A DNA stretch of 64,000 nt from Tetrapyrgos nigripes (Eukaryota; Basidiomycota; Agaricomycetes; Agaricales; Campanellaceae). The first letter of the stretch is position 1, and each line of letters opens with the position of its first letter. The notes below the pieces were generated by a model, which was given only the letters and a program-made list of their open reading frames with translations, did not search any database and had not been told where the DNA came from. Positions 1 through 11,193 of this stretch are shown here, piece by piece. The DNA is taken from positions 310,001 through 374,000 of the forward strand of contig JAACJM010000032.1 of assembly GCA_013368315.1 (NCBI GenBank). Reading direction: 5' to 3'. The position numbers and the translations under genes are program-made.

Positions 1-384
1 TTCCAAACGGATTTCGATTCAGCCAATGTCAGCGTTTACTCGGAGGAGCGCGGTTATTTCGTTAATAACCTCATCTGCTCCAAATGCTTCTGGCTGAGCG
101 CTGATGAAATGGAAATGTTGGCAGAATCCGGGCCCAAGAGGAACGGAGGAAACGCATCCAAGAAGATAACGAATGCCAGTGTTCCGTTGACTCATCGCTA
201 CATGGGTCGCTTGGGAATGGAAGGAAACACTGTCCGACGACATGTTGGGCCGCGTTCAGAGATCATTAGAATCATGAAGATGGAAATGGACAGAATTGAG
301 GCGCTCCGTGATATCTTTGGGGTGGATATACCACCGCAAGATATTTGTTTCATGAAAGACAGAGTACCTGCACTCGATAGATAG
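1..384 (+). CDS. Arylamine N-acetyltransferase, 3' end only (copy 1)
   Basis: This is the last exon of an arylamine N-acetyltransferase, cut by the window start. The open frame runs from base 1 to a TAG at 382-384 and encodes about 127 residues. They align residue for residue with the C-terminal part of the complete copy at 1222-2589: shared stretches include ANVSVYS, YMGRL, RRHVGPRSE against KRHIGPRSE, and ALRDIFGVDIPP against VLRDIFGVDIPP. The enzyme family transfers acetyl groups from acetyl-CoA to arylamines and hydrazines in the cytosol. The catalytic triad would lie upstream of the window, so activity cannot be judged. The two genes sit head to tail on the same strand, which suggests a tandem duplication. 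Confidence 0.85.
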   Translation, partial: FQTDFDSANVSVYSEERGYFVNNLICSKCFWLSADEMEMLAESGPKRNGGNASKKITNASVPLTHRYMGRLGMEGNTVRRHVGPRSEIIRIMKMEMDRIEALRDIFGVDIPPQDICFMKDRVPALDR

Positions 385-1221
385 GGATGGATAGGACGTA
401 GTTGCGTAACTCATTTGTGAAATCCAGTGAAATCTCGATGAGGAGCCGAGAAACATTAGTACTATGTTATTACAGCGAAAATACTCTTCATACATAGCAA
501 AGGTGGGCCTAGTCTTCCCTAGGTAGACAGCCGAATACATTCCACATATATGGAGTCTGCTAGGTCGCGTAAATCCTAATAACTACTTTCGAATAAAGAT
601 CTGCTACATCGATTTTGGTGGTTGGCCGGCTAGGCGGCCCGCCTATTAAAAAGGAAATCCTGTACTCGGCACGTCTTTTGCGTTCCTCTGTGTATTTTCC
701 GTGTTTATTGTCTTGATTCCATATGTACGGTACCCATGCCAGCTAATGAAGTACTCGGAGCCTGTTTTTATCCTCAGACGGCGCCCAAAACCGCTCAGAC
801 GCGGGAGATTGTTCAGCAATTGCCGTTGCGAACTGCTACATGTACAAGGGACACGACTTACAACCCAAGAGCTTTTGGACTCTTTTTCCCCAGGAAAACT
901 CACCTGAACGTGTAAAATGTCAACAACACATCCTATCCGGGGTCGAAATCCTGAAAGTCGGGCAGAAACTGGCAGAAACCAGAAGGTCAGGCTCACGTGA
1001 TTACTAATAGCCGGCCAACCGCCAAAAATGAGAATCGCGCCAAAATCGACGCGGACTAAGATGAACCAGGGTGCGGAAACGTGTACACAAGCGAGCATCT
1101 TAAGCTTGTTAGACCCACCTTGAAAAACCCTATGGCGAGGGATTTTCTGCAATCCTTCCTTAGTCTTTCTCTTGTAACAACTCTCAAACTCTTGGGGAAG
1201 TGCAGGCCTTGATAGCTTGAT
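385..1221. other. Intergenic region between the NAT copies
   Basis: This 837-bp stretch has no convincing coding exon. A long open frame on the minus strand (646-1152) shows no recognisable domain and largely coincides with an inverted-repeat-bounded segment, described separately. The part nearest 1222 must hold the promoter of the second NAT gene; I see no clear TATA box. Confidence 0.6.
613..1027. mobile_element. Candidate MITE-like segment with 20-bp inverted ends
   Basis: A 20-bp sequence at 613-632, built on GGTTGGCCGGCTA and preceded by TTTT, recurs in inverted orientation at 1008-1027 with one mismatch, giving a 415-bp segment with terminal inverted repeats. The segment encodes no recognisable transposase. 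I could not find a convincing target-site duplication. It may be a non-autonomous DNA transposon or a chance inverted pair near a promoter. Confidence 0.4.
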
Positions 1222-2589
1222 ATGTCGGCGACCCTAAATCCAAGAATTGACGGGAAGCTGAGGGACGGTCTTTGGATTAGACAGACGCCTTCAGTTTATA
1301 CAAAGTTCTATAAAGACTTTGTAACAAATTCCTACTATAACACGCTTAGTACCACCAGTGCAACTCAAGGGAAAGTGAAGCCCTCTTCACAAATCCTTCA
1401 GTGGCTTACCAGGATTAACTATCCCAAGGCAGATCTCTCAGAGCATGTCATTTCCACGTTTGACACTAGTCTGGAAAACCTCTGTCTCTTGCTGCGTTTG
1501 ATACTGGTAGCGTTTCCTTTCGAGAATACGCAAATGCACTAGTGAGTCGCCTTTCTGCTACATGTTCTTGTCAACAAGACTAATGAATTATCTCATTAGC
1601 ACCAGCCATAGAACCATGGACATCAGTCATGAAGGGCTGTTTCAGCGACTAGTCGTCGAAGGGAATGGGAGTTACTGTTTTGGATTGAATACGCTATTTC
1701 TTCAAATGATTCGTGGATTGGGATATCGGTACGTTCATTCATTACACTCAAAGAGAATGCAGGTTTCCTAACACAGTAATCTATCACAGTGCCTACCCCG
1801 GTGCAGGGAGGGTAAACGAGCAACCACCAAATACACCTCCCATCTTCTTACCTTTCGTCCACATGGTCGTTTTTGTCCAACCCAAAGATGGCAGCGAAAC
1901 GTATCTCGCTGACGCTTGTGGCGGTGGCTCTTGCATTACGCAGCCTATTCTCCTCGCAGACGGTCAAACTGTCATGGGAACTTCACCTACTGAAACACAT
2001 ACTCTCATACGCAGCGCTCGTCCTGAATCTAGTCTTGGTGATACTCTTTTTTTGGCAATTGTCCCCTGTATACGCTAACACATCGCTTGTCTCAGCCACT
2101 TCCCCTGGACGTCCAAACGCCGCTGTCGAATGGTACCTGATAATCCGACACAAAAAGCCATCCGGAGACTCATCCGAACGAGTCTGTTACTCCTTCATTG
2201 AAGACGAATTCTTCCAGGCGGATTATGACGCTGCAAACGTCAGTGTTTACTCAAGCAAGCACGGTTTTTTCGCAGACAACCTCGTCTGTGCGAAATGCAT
2301 TTGGCTGGGCGACGAGGAAATGGAGACATTGGCAGGGTCCGAGAATAGCGAAGAAATAGGCTCCAAGACGTTGACAGACGTCTCAATCTCATTGACGTAT
2401 CGATACATGGGGCGCTTAACGATGGATGGCAAGACGGTTAAACGACATATTGGACCCCGTTCAGAGGTCATCAAGACCATGGAGAAGGAGACGGACAGGA
2501 TTGAAGTCCTGCGTGATATCTTCGGAGTTGATATACCACCTGAAGAAATTCGATTTATGAAGGGCCGAGTACCTTCCCTTGATGGATGA
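1222..2589 (+). CDS. Arylamine N-acetyltransferase (copy 2, complete)
   Basis: Exons by inspection: 1222-1541, 1600-1728, 1790-2037 and 2096-2589, giving 396 residues. Introns are 56-61 nt with GT-AG ends. The family uses a Cys-His-Asp triad to pass acetyl from acetyl-CoA to arylamine or hydrazine nitrogen. The nucleophile is Cys133 in GNGSYC, the equivalent of the usual RGGYC; His174 is in PFVHMVVFV and Asp191 in YLADACGGG. Spacings of 41 and 17 residues fit the family (about 39 and 15 in human NATs). The N-terminal helical segment contains FPFENTQMHY, a NAT hallmark (PFEN). The first ATG of the long exon was taken as the start. The G to N change in the nucleophile loop is unusual but need not inactivate. 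It probably acts in the cytosol in xenobiotic detoxification. The upstream partial copy is a tandem paralogue. Confidence 0.88.
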
Positions 2590-2794
2590 TGACCGGGACC
2601 AGAATTCATGTGCTTTCGTCAAAAGTTGTCAGAATCTATTGGGAATACAATTAACTTTAAAGTAATGTCGCAACTTGTCAAGGACCAAGGTCATATGTGC
2701 TTCCCCTAAAGGGCTTCATGACTCCTCTTATTAAACTTTAAAGGGCCACGACTTTCCACAATGTCATCTTCACTCTCTACTCCCCCAGCTCAAC

Positions 2795-4214
2795 ATGACA
2801 GCTCAAAACATTGCAAACGCATGTTCCCTGCTCGCAGAAGCCTGCAAAGACCAAAACAAGATTCCCGGAGCAGTCTTGTTTGCGGCTGACAGGAGCGGTA
2901 AGACTCTCATTCATGAAGCAGCTGGTGTACGCCAATTAGGCAGCTCCGAGCCCATGAGCAAGGTGAGCACCTAAGCTGAACTCCATTAAAAACACAATCT
3001 GACCTCCCTGTACTTACTATTCAGGACGCTCTGTTCTGGTTAGCCAGCTGTACCAAGCTTATCACTGTCATCTCTGCATTACAACTCATCGAACAGGGAA
3101 AACTTCAGCTCGATACACCTGTTCGTGAGGTCGTCCCAGAAATCACCAAGCTCGAACAGGGCTACAACACCCTTACTACGCTCCGCCATCTCCTCACTCA
3201 TACATCTGGCCAGAGTTACTCTTTCTTCAATCATGACACAGCAGCATATTTTGCTGAACACAACCTATCGCCTGTTGGACACAAGCTTGCTTCCATCATG
3301 GCTCCCTTGGTCGCCGAGCCCGGTACCAAATTGGAATACAGTACCTCTATCGACTGGGTTGGACTCATGGTCGAAAGAGTTTCTGGTCTCACTTTGGATG
3401 CCTATTTCAAAAAACACATTTTCGAACCTCTTGGCATCAAAAACATCACTGTGCTACCACAAACTGGTATCCCCGGAGGTGTCAAGCCTCATTTGGCGGG
3501 TATGCATTTTCGGAACAAGGATGGGACGTTACGAGCGATTGAGCATGTTCAAGAGATGGATGAGAGCAAGCAAGAGCTTCAGTATGGCGGTGGGTCAGGG
3601 TATGGAAATGCGAGCGAATATTGTCAGATTTTGGTTGCTTTGATGAATGAAGGGACGCATCCTGTTACGAAAGGGAAGATTTTGTCGCCTGCTGGGGTGA
3701 AGGAGCTTCTGAAGGACCAGTTGACGGATGAAAAGTTAATAAGGGATCTTGACAGATCCTTTGATGCTGCTCAACCGGATTTCACGAACCCGTGAGTGTC
3801 CATGCCCCTCGTGCATGGAGCAAAGACTGACAGCGATGCTGTGGCAGCTTCATCATGCTTGAAGGAGTTCCGAAAAACTGGTCATTTGCAGGCTGTAAGA
3901 CTCCACAGGGTTTACCGACTGGACGTACCAGTCAAAGTGTTTGGTGAGAGCAATGTGATATGCTGTAATGAATGATGGTCCTCATAAAGAACTCTAGGTG
4001 GGCTGGTCTGGCGAACGTCTACTGGTTCTTAGATAATGAAAGTGGTGTTTGTGGTATGATCCAGTCTCAGATTTTGCCTTTCTACGATCCACATGTCCTA
4101 CCGTGAGTGACAGCATGTAGCGTGTTTCACCCATAACGAGAACTCATCTTCATTGACAGACTTTTCTTCATGCAAATTGAACCGGAGCTTCATAAAGCAG
4201 TGAAGGGAGCGTGA
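2795..4214 (+). CDS. Serine beta-lactamase-like / family VIII esterase-type hydrolase
   Basis: Exons: 2795-2962, 3025-3791, 3848-3943, 3998-4102 and 4160-4214, giving 396 residues. The fold is that of class C beta-lactamases, penicillin-binding proteins and family VIII esterases. Visible motifs are Ser64-Cys-Thr-Lys67 (catalytic SxxK), Tyr161-Ser-Thr (the YxN/YxS element) and Trp345-Ala-Gly347, the WxG that replaces KTG in esterase-type members. HLLTHTSGQSYSFF and FEPLGIKNITVLP are also typical of the family. In fungi such proteins hydrolyse or transfer esters, including LovD-type acyltransferases; the substrate cannot be read from the sequence. There is no signal peptide, so it is probably cytosolic. 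An upstream ATG at 2761 is out of frame. The gene converges on the minus-strand gene that ends at 4311, leaving a 96-bp gap. Confidence 0.88.
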
Positions 4215-4310
4215 ATCAATGAAGCAACAAACGGATTTCGGAAGGATATTGATCGTATTCCAGAGTCTAGATCTAAGCGTACATGAGATAGGGAAATAGA
4301 GGAATCAGAC

Positions 4311-7300
4311 TTATTTAGACTTCATAATCTCCACTAACTGCTCAATTGCAGTCGCCAAACGAGAGAGACTTGTGTCTATTGAAACGAGTCGTTGAGTGAG
4401 CTCTTCGGGAATGGCAAGTTGACCTGCAGCAGTCGGTGCTAACGTCGCAGTAGGCGCCGCAGAAGGAGGCGCTTCAATTTTGTCGTCCACGGTGTCGTCC
4501 CATGATGTACTTTCCTCAACAAGAGGATCCAAGTCAGGGAAGGATACCTTTTCCTCTGCGTAACTTGTCGGCCTTTTCTCGTTAATCACCTCGCCATATT
4601 CTGGGCAGGCAACATATCCCAGGCAAGCGAATCCCTTCTTCCCTACAATCCCTCGGGTAATCAAAACCTTGAAAGCATAGACACGCTGACATGACAAGTC
4701 AACCAACGCCCAAGCTTTCCACTCCCATTCGCTAGGTTCACCAGCATCCTTCACCTGGCCCACCTCCAAGTCGACCTCAGACTCGCCAGATTTCAACGCT
4801 CGGTAAACGATCTTCTGCAGTCCCTTCACGTCAAACTGGTCGTGTATCTTCACACCTCCATCGTCCAATTTTTCAACATGAACATAATTGCGTTGCCATG
4901 CTTTGGGATCGTCGATGTAGAAGAAAGCCAGGTCATCATTACCGGCTTTTTCTGGTTTGAAGTGGTTGCAAATGTATTCAAGAACCAGAGAGGCTTCTTC
5001 GTCTTCAATATCGGTAACGACGAGTTTGAGCCGTAAAGGTCTGTTGCGCGCGATGAATCCCCGGTCCCACCACTTTATCCCAAGTTTGACGTCTTCCTCT
5101 GATCGAGGGACGTATACACCAAACTTCATCGTCCATGTCTGGCGAGGCTCAATAGTTACAGGAAGAGGTGCCGCCTCAACGAACTCGAAGGAACCCACGG
5201 GTCTGTAGGTTTCATCTCCAACCAGACGGTAGAAAGCCTTAACCGAAGCAATGGAAATGGGATTATTCGAGCCAGAGGCGTGTTTGTTGAATACAGAGAT
5301 GGATCCTGTAAAGTAATCCTTCTCAGTACTGGCAAACTGAGGATTGGCGGCGAGTGGAGGTTCAGAGACGGGTTTGATGATGACTGGGAGATTGGGTGCT
5401 GTTCGTGTTTTGAAGTCGGTGCGAAGAGGACGAAGGACTTCGGTACAGAGCTCAGGGCTGACGCGTTGAGTCTCGGGGAGGATATAGGGGGAATCGGGGA
5501 TGTATGAACGAAGACCACCTTCTGATAAGGTGATGACTTCGCCTGACTGGGAACAGTTGGAGATGTTCAAGGGACATTCCTTGACATAAGGCTTAGAAGA
5601 GGTAGCGACCTTTGTTGTGACCTTTACTCCAGTGATGGTTCCTCTCGGAGAGACGACCCATTCAGCCATCGCGTATTCTTCCTCACTGAATGAGGTGCGG
5701 CAGATTACACGTTGGTGAGTGATATGGACCACCTTGGAGAGAATCTCGAGGTCTTTGGCGGTGTATGTCTGGAAGAAGTACTTTCCCTTATACCAAATCC
5801 TCCCTACACGAATCAACATAGTCGGTTCATCCGGCTGGCCTCCTCTTGTCTGCCATCGAAGTAACTGTCCCACACAAGCAAGCGGCTCTTCCCCAGTTTC
5901 GAGATTGGTGTCTTGCACCTCAGCCCAAGTATCAACCGTGTCGCAATAATTGATGATTTTCCAGGCATATGGGAAGAAGGGGCCGTAAGGATAATCACAG
6001 TGATGTTTGGCACGGTGGGATCCAAACTGGCAAGGATTCTTCGTATCGCAGCATGGGTGGTTCCTGCTCCAGGAATCATAATCTGCCCTATGGAAAGAAC
6101 ACGACTTTTCTCCATTCGTCGATTCTTTGTAGTCCTTGTCGCACTGCACGCATTTGAAGGTCTGCTCTTTCTCTGCCTCGTTCATCTGCGCCGCCAGACC
6201 TTTGAGCCCATCTACGATGGACGTGGCAACGCTCGCGTTGAGTTTTCGTTCCAGCTCCTCCTGATTCTTCCCCATCACTTCGGTAATATTCTCGTTGAGC
6301 TGCTCCATGAAACCTTCTTCCAGCTTAAGGTGTGCCTGACTCGCGAATTGCTTGACGAGTTCTTCATTGCTCGTTACAGCTTGTACCCCACCATGACTAG
6401 CAACAAATGCTTCGGCGGCCTTGTCCTCTTGGTCTGTAGGGATACTCCGCGACAGAATATCGAGTTTCGTGGTCTGGTGGATTTGTAGACTGACCATCAA
6501 ATCATTGGTGCAATCGCCGAGTGACTTTGCACAATGCGCAAAACGATCCTTGTTCTTCAAGTTCAACCGTCTCGCAACAGTGCTCTGCTTCCTATACGCC
6601 TCAATCAAAGCTGTACAGCGCTTCAAAACGTCGTTCATGTGTCCGAGAACTTGTGACGTAGCATCGGTAATTTCCACGTTTTGCAACATGGGGAGATGGC
6701 TGACCATGAAGCTGATGCGTTGGACGAGATCTGCACATTTGACGTCGACGTCCCGAGCGCGTTCTTCTATCCCTATGATGACTTTAAGGATGATGACGGC
6801 TGGGATGACGAAGGGTAGGAGGTGGCTGACACCGGAAAGGTGATTGAGGACTTGGGAAGCGCTCTGGATGTAGGAATTGTCTCCTGGCCCCGGAGAAGCG
6901 GTCGGTGGGATGTGGACGGCAGCTGAAGCACCGGCGACACCGTTGAAGATGGACGCGCTTCCACTTCCATCGATGTCAGCGTTTTGGTATATCTGTTCGT
7001 TTGTAGTACTGGGATTTTCATCTATAGCCCTGCAATATCCCGTTTCATGAGCGATTATACATTGTCGCGAGTTGAAGGACACTCACCGGAGAATCTGATA
7101 CAGCCTGGTACTAATACTCGCTGGGTAGGTCATAATTTGCCTTATAACTTTATTGGGGTCGATGAGAAACACAGTATAGGGCTAAAATACATGAACACAT
7201 AGTCATCACACAATATCTTACGAAGACTCACTTTGGCAGAACCAGGACTTCGATTGCCGGAGGTAACCATTCCATAGAGCGTTGATAGCTGAGCAGCCTC

Positions 7301-7742
7301 GTCCGAAATCTGGAATCGTCCTATCAGCGAACCTCATCATAGAAATATGAACATGATGTACGCACCACCTGCACACTTCCGTCAAAAGATCCTGGCGTAC
7401 GACCATATTTGTGATGACAAGCATCCCATTGTTGTAGGTCTTCAGACCAGTTCCTGGAGATTCCAACTAACTTGACGCGTCGTTTCTCGATATCTGGGAT
7501 ACGGCGAGCGATTTCTGAAAGTTCTGCTCCGAGTGATTTTCCGGGATGCGAGAAGACGATGGTCTGGGTGTAAATGTGAGGTCAAGCAGGAGGATAAACA
7601 TATAACCACTAGGAAAAAGGAGGCAGGTACGTACCCAAGAGTCTCCCATCCATTGATGAAACCTCAATGGACCCGAGGATGCTTGAGCTTCAAAGTTGGG
7701 TGCTACGCATCCAGGAGCTAGTGTAGGTCTATCTCCCATCAT
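4311..7742 (-). CDS. Composite protein: inactive peroxiredoxin + MLKL-like helical bundle + CHORD-like module
   Basis: Exons on the minus strand: 7742-7635, 7563-7366, 7309-7232, 7181-7087 and 7029-4311, giving 1065 residues; all joins keep frame. Residues 1-165 follow 1-Cys peroxiredoxins closely (APNFEA, RFHQWMGDSW, VFSHP, LYGM, FLIDPNKVIR, YPAS, ILRAID), but the TPVC active-site loop is missing, so peroxidase activity is unlikely. Residues about 217-347 form a hydrophobic then helical region (PFVIPAVIILKVIIGIEERA, CADLVQRI, ALIEAYRKQS) resembling the N-terminal four-helix bundle of MLKL and fungal HeLo-like or adaptor domains. Residues 451-515 hold a Cys/His-rich module (CVQC, CSFH, CC, C, HRAKHHC) with CHORD-like spacing. 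The rest is beta-rich, and residues about 1030-1065 form a C-terminal amphipathic coiled coil. The exon 4-5 splice joins peroxiredoxin and helical parts in one frame. The function is unknown. Family resemblances are inferred by eye; a role in regulated cell death or stress sensing is only a hypothesis. Confidence 0.75.
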
Positions 7743-8238
7743 TTTGAACGTGTCTTGAGTAGGTAGGGGTAAATTTCAGCTGAACAGGGTCGTGCATGGT
7801 GTCGCTTTTATACTGACGGTGAAGGGATATGGGTTTGACAGCTGCCAGAGTCGATCTATGTAGTCAAACATGATCGTCTTCAGTCGTACAATGCACGACG
7901 GTGCGTGAGTCTTGCGGCGAATAGCATAAGGAACAATAGTGATCCTTGTGAAGATGGTTGGCCGGTGAATCAGGAGATAAAAAAGGTGAAAGATGAAAGA
8001 GAAGAGAAAATCGAGCAATTTGTTTGCACAGCAGGACAAAACGCGTATTCAAAATCACAGATGTCATTTGCATGTCATACCGAGGCTGTGACCTGCCAGT
8101 GCCAAGACCCAGAGCCACGTCTTAAGGGGGAGTACAACGAGAGGCATTCTGAATGTATGTATGTACGTATGCACCCAAAAGTGCAGTGGCATCCACACCA
8201 AAAACCGACAACATATTTCCTCCTAACTCAGAGTCTAC
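7743..8238. promoter_or_regulatory. Intergenic: promoter side of the composite gene, 3' side of hel2
   Basis: This 496-bp gap separates two minus-strand genes: the stop of hel2 at 8239 and the start of the peroxiredoxin-fusion gene at 7742. It therefore contains the hel2 3' UTR and the fusion-gene promoter. The only visible structure is a short TGTATG/TACG run at 8152-8172. No coding exon is supported. Confidence 0.5.
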
Positions 8239-10915
8239 TCAGGTAGGGAAAGAACCAAGCGTAAACAGAGTCTGCTTTTGTTTCCCCTTGCCCTTCTTCC
8301 CCTTCCCACCAGAAGGTGCAGAACCACTATTATCACCACCTACAACCGCTTCTACAATACCCGAATTCAAACTCTCATCCACATCCTCATGTGCGGCAGG
8401 ACTAGGTGTCGTCGTCGTCGTAGTACCAGGACCACCAGAGCCCCATTTTGAACGCGGCGGCGCACCCGATGTGCCCAGAATATTCCTCAACGACTGGTTC
8501 CCACCAAGTTGTGGTTTTTGCCTTGTATTTCCTGACGAAGGCAGTTCAGGGAACAGCGCATTGCTCAGCTTTGGAGGAGCTTTCTGTTGTTGACGACGAA
8601 CGGCTGGAACTGAGAAGGGAACAATTGGACGTGAGTTGGGTGTTGAGGATCCTGGACCGGTACCAGACCCAGCCCCGGACCCTGAGCCCGACCAAGGTGT
8701 TTTGTGTTGAGGGTTCCGAAAAGCAGGTCCTGGTGCCTGTGAACCTGATGCGAGAGGTGGGAAGGCAGGACGTTGGGGTTGTGGAGGTAAAGCTCCGGGG
8801 ACATGTCTAGCGTTGGGTGCTGTTGAGGATGAACCGGCTGCTTGGGCAACACGGTCCCAGACTTTGGCTGTTCCTCTCGAAGACCGTGCAGCGGTGGAAT
8901 GTTTGGCATTGAGGACTCGACCACTAGTGATGGCAGCGTATCCTGATCCAACAGACGATGGCACCAGCTCGGGGAATTGTCGTCGTTGCTACAATACCCG
9001 TCAGTAATTCTTAGGGAGAATTTTCGGGAGTACGACCATACCTCAACTTCAAAGCTGTTCCATGACGAAAGGAGATCTTTCTTCTTGTCTTCATCATCCA
9101 AAAGATCAACAAACGCGTTGATGATACTCGCTGTTTGATCCAACTGCCGATCAAGTACATTCCAGACTGTTGAGATTAAATCTTTCGCACTGGATTCTGA
9201 TGAACGATATCCGCGAATAGCAGCTTTGACCACGGGAATTGCCATCGCAGGATTTGGTGCTAATGACTGCAATCGAGTCAAAAAAGCCGTATGACGCCTA
9301 GATAGGTTACATTAGCTTATTACTGGTTTTCCGGGAATAAAAACAACGTACTCAAAGGCGTGAGGATCTTGAACATCATCGTCACCACGGACAGGAGAAG
9401 GAGATTCGCGTCGACTTGGACCTGGACCTGGTGTATTACCCGAACTGTGCGCCGGACTCGGATTACCACCTTCTGCCGTCAAAGCAGCACCAAAGTCCTT
9501 TCGTCTTCCTCCTCCAGTGGGACGAGGAGGCCCTGGAGCGGGTGGAGGAGGAGGCTGTTGTTGTTGTCGTGGTGGTGGTGGTTCTCGCTCTCGATCCTGA
9601 TTTCTTCTACCTCTTCCACGACCTCCGACTTCCTCAAACTCAAAGTCTGCTTGGATTCGGCGAGCGTCTTTTCTATCGCGCGCAGTCATGGCAGCGCCGT
9701 GTTCTTCAACCATATGGGCTTGTAAATCGAGGAGAGAGTTGAATACTACGAATTTTTGGGCTTGACAAGAAGTTTGCTTGCAAGGGAAGTGATCCCTGTT
9801 GAAGTGTTGCTCCTATTTCAGTAATGCCTGTTAGACTTACGTTGTATTAATAGACTGAAGAAGACTCACGAGACTGTCATAATTTAGGAAACTAAGTCCA
9901 GGGAAAAAGTCAGATTCACCGTAAAAGAAGATAACACGCAGGACTCACTATTGATCTCGGATTTCGTTTCTTTTGCAAATAAAACACTCTTCATGCCTTT
10001 CTCGCATATGCGAATACAGTTCGTCATCCCCGAAAAAGCATTCTCGACAAAACATGCATTGCGGATGAACACCGCCTTCTATCTGGTCTTTAGGAGTGGA
10101 TTTGGGATGCTGACGCCGGTCCATGGAAGGAATATGAATAACTAGTTGGGGATGAGTGTAAAGAGCGTGTTCATGAGCGAAGACTTTTTTGAATTTGATG
10201 CAGATATCACTGATAGTCGAGATATGAGAGTACGTCATACAGAGATGGAGAGGCACATACCACATTAGCTTGCTGTGAGTTGCACGAACGTGTAACTTGA
10301 GATCCTGCCAACCGTTGGCGATGTAATCGCAATCCGTGTCCGGACAATTAAATCGCAGTAGAATAAGGGATTCCTCCATCATCTCCTGAGTCTCAAAGGC
10401 AATCGACAGCTTCACGTCTTTCTTCATCGCATCCAAATCGTAGGATGTAAAAGACTGGTCTTCAGAAGTCGTAAAAACCACAGTAGGCTGGGCTTCCTGT
10501 AATGGCAATAATCGATACCAAAACTTTCAGATAATACGACACTGAGGAAACCTACCTTGCAGAAAGTACACTCCATCTTCTTGTACAACGCTCTTAGCCT
10601 TAACGCGCAGACATGGCACGTCCGATGATTGCATTGCGAGACAGACCAATACTTGACGGGTTCCGCGCAAATCCAACAAGAGTCCCTATCGTCCGTCGAG
10701 GGCTGCTCATCCTCCTTCTCAGTTTGTTCATTCGGGTTTGGATCCACGATAGCCTCCGTAACGGGTTCCGCAACAGGTTCTTTTCCTTTGGTATCAGTGT
10801 GTCCCTGAGAACCTCCGCCTCGACTGCCACCACGACCACGACCCTTTCCTCTGTTACCACCACGACCTCTGCCTCTGTTTGCAGGTTTAGTTTGGGTTTG
10901 AATTGAAGTCGACAT
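8239..10915 (-). CDS. hel2: RING-type E3 ubiquitin ligase Hel2/ZNF598 homologue
   Basis: Exons: 10915-10556, 10496-10261, 10209-9949, 9891-9870, 9812-9352, 9297-9042 and 8988-8239, giving 781 residues. Hel2/ZNF598 senses collided ribosomes and ubiquitinates small-subunit proteins to start ribosome-associated quality control. After an Arg-Gly-rich N-terminus comes a C3HC4 RING: Cys80, Cys83, Cys95, His97, Cys100, Cys103, Cys116, Cys119. A run of C2H2-type fingers follows, ending in HFNRDH and DLQAHMVEEH, then Arg-rich, proline/glutamine and low-complexity tails, as in the family. MSTSIQ (ATG at 10915) was preferred to an upstream non-ATG start. One exon is only 22 nt, and the 51-nt intron 10260-10210 is in frame without a stop, so its retention would add 17 residues between zinc fingers. 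A piece of this gene is duplicated at 57.6-58.07 kb. Confidence 0.9.
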
Positions 10916-11193
10916 TGCAAGTTGAGAAGTAGTAGTGTGAATGAGAAAGAGAAGGTTTTTCAAGTTGACAGACTGATAAAGCTTTCGGAAATCTAGTCAG
11001 CCTCTGACTAATCCGGTTCCGGAGCTTTGAAAGTTACCAACGTTCCTCGTCATATCTACTCATCACAGTGCGTCAGGCTGCCAAAAGAAGTACAGAGCGG
11101 AAAGTATTAGCAATGTCCATGTCCTATAAATGATACAATATTTAATGTCCATCAGTCAAAACCAACGTGTTCAAGACGTGTTTTCCATCCATG

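Noticed and set aside
646..1152. 168-codon open frame on the minus strand
   Set aside because: No domain, low-complexity-free but unmatched residues, no splice context, and it overlaps an inverted-repeat-bounded segment; likely chance.
8448..8810. Open frames on the plus strand over the hel2 C-terminal exon
   Set aside because: Shadow frames of a proline/glycine-rich coding exon; no independent support.
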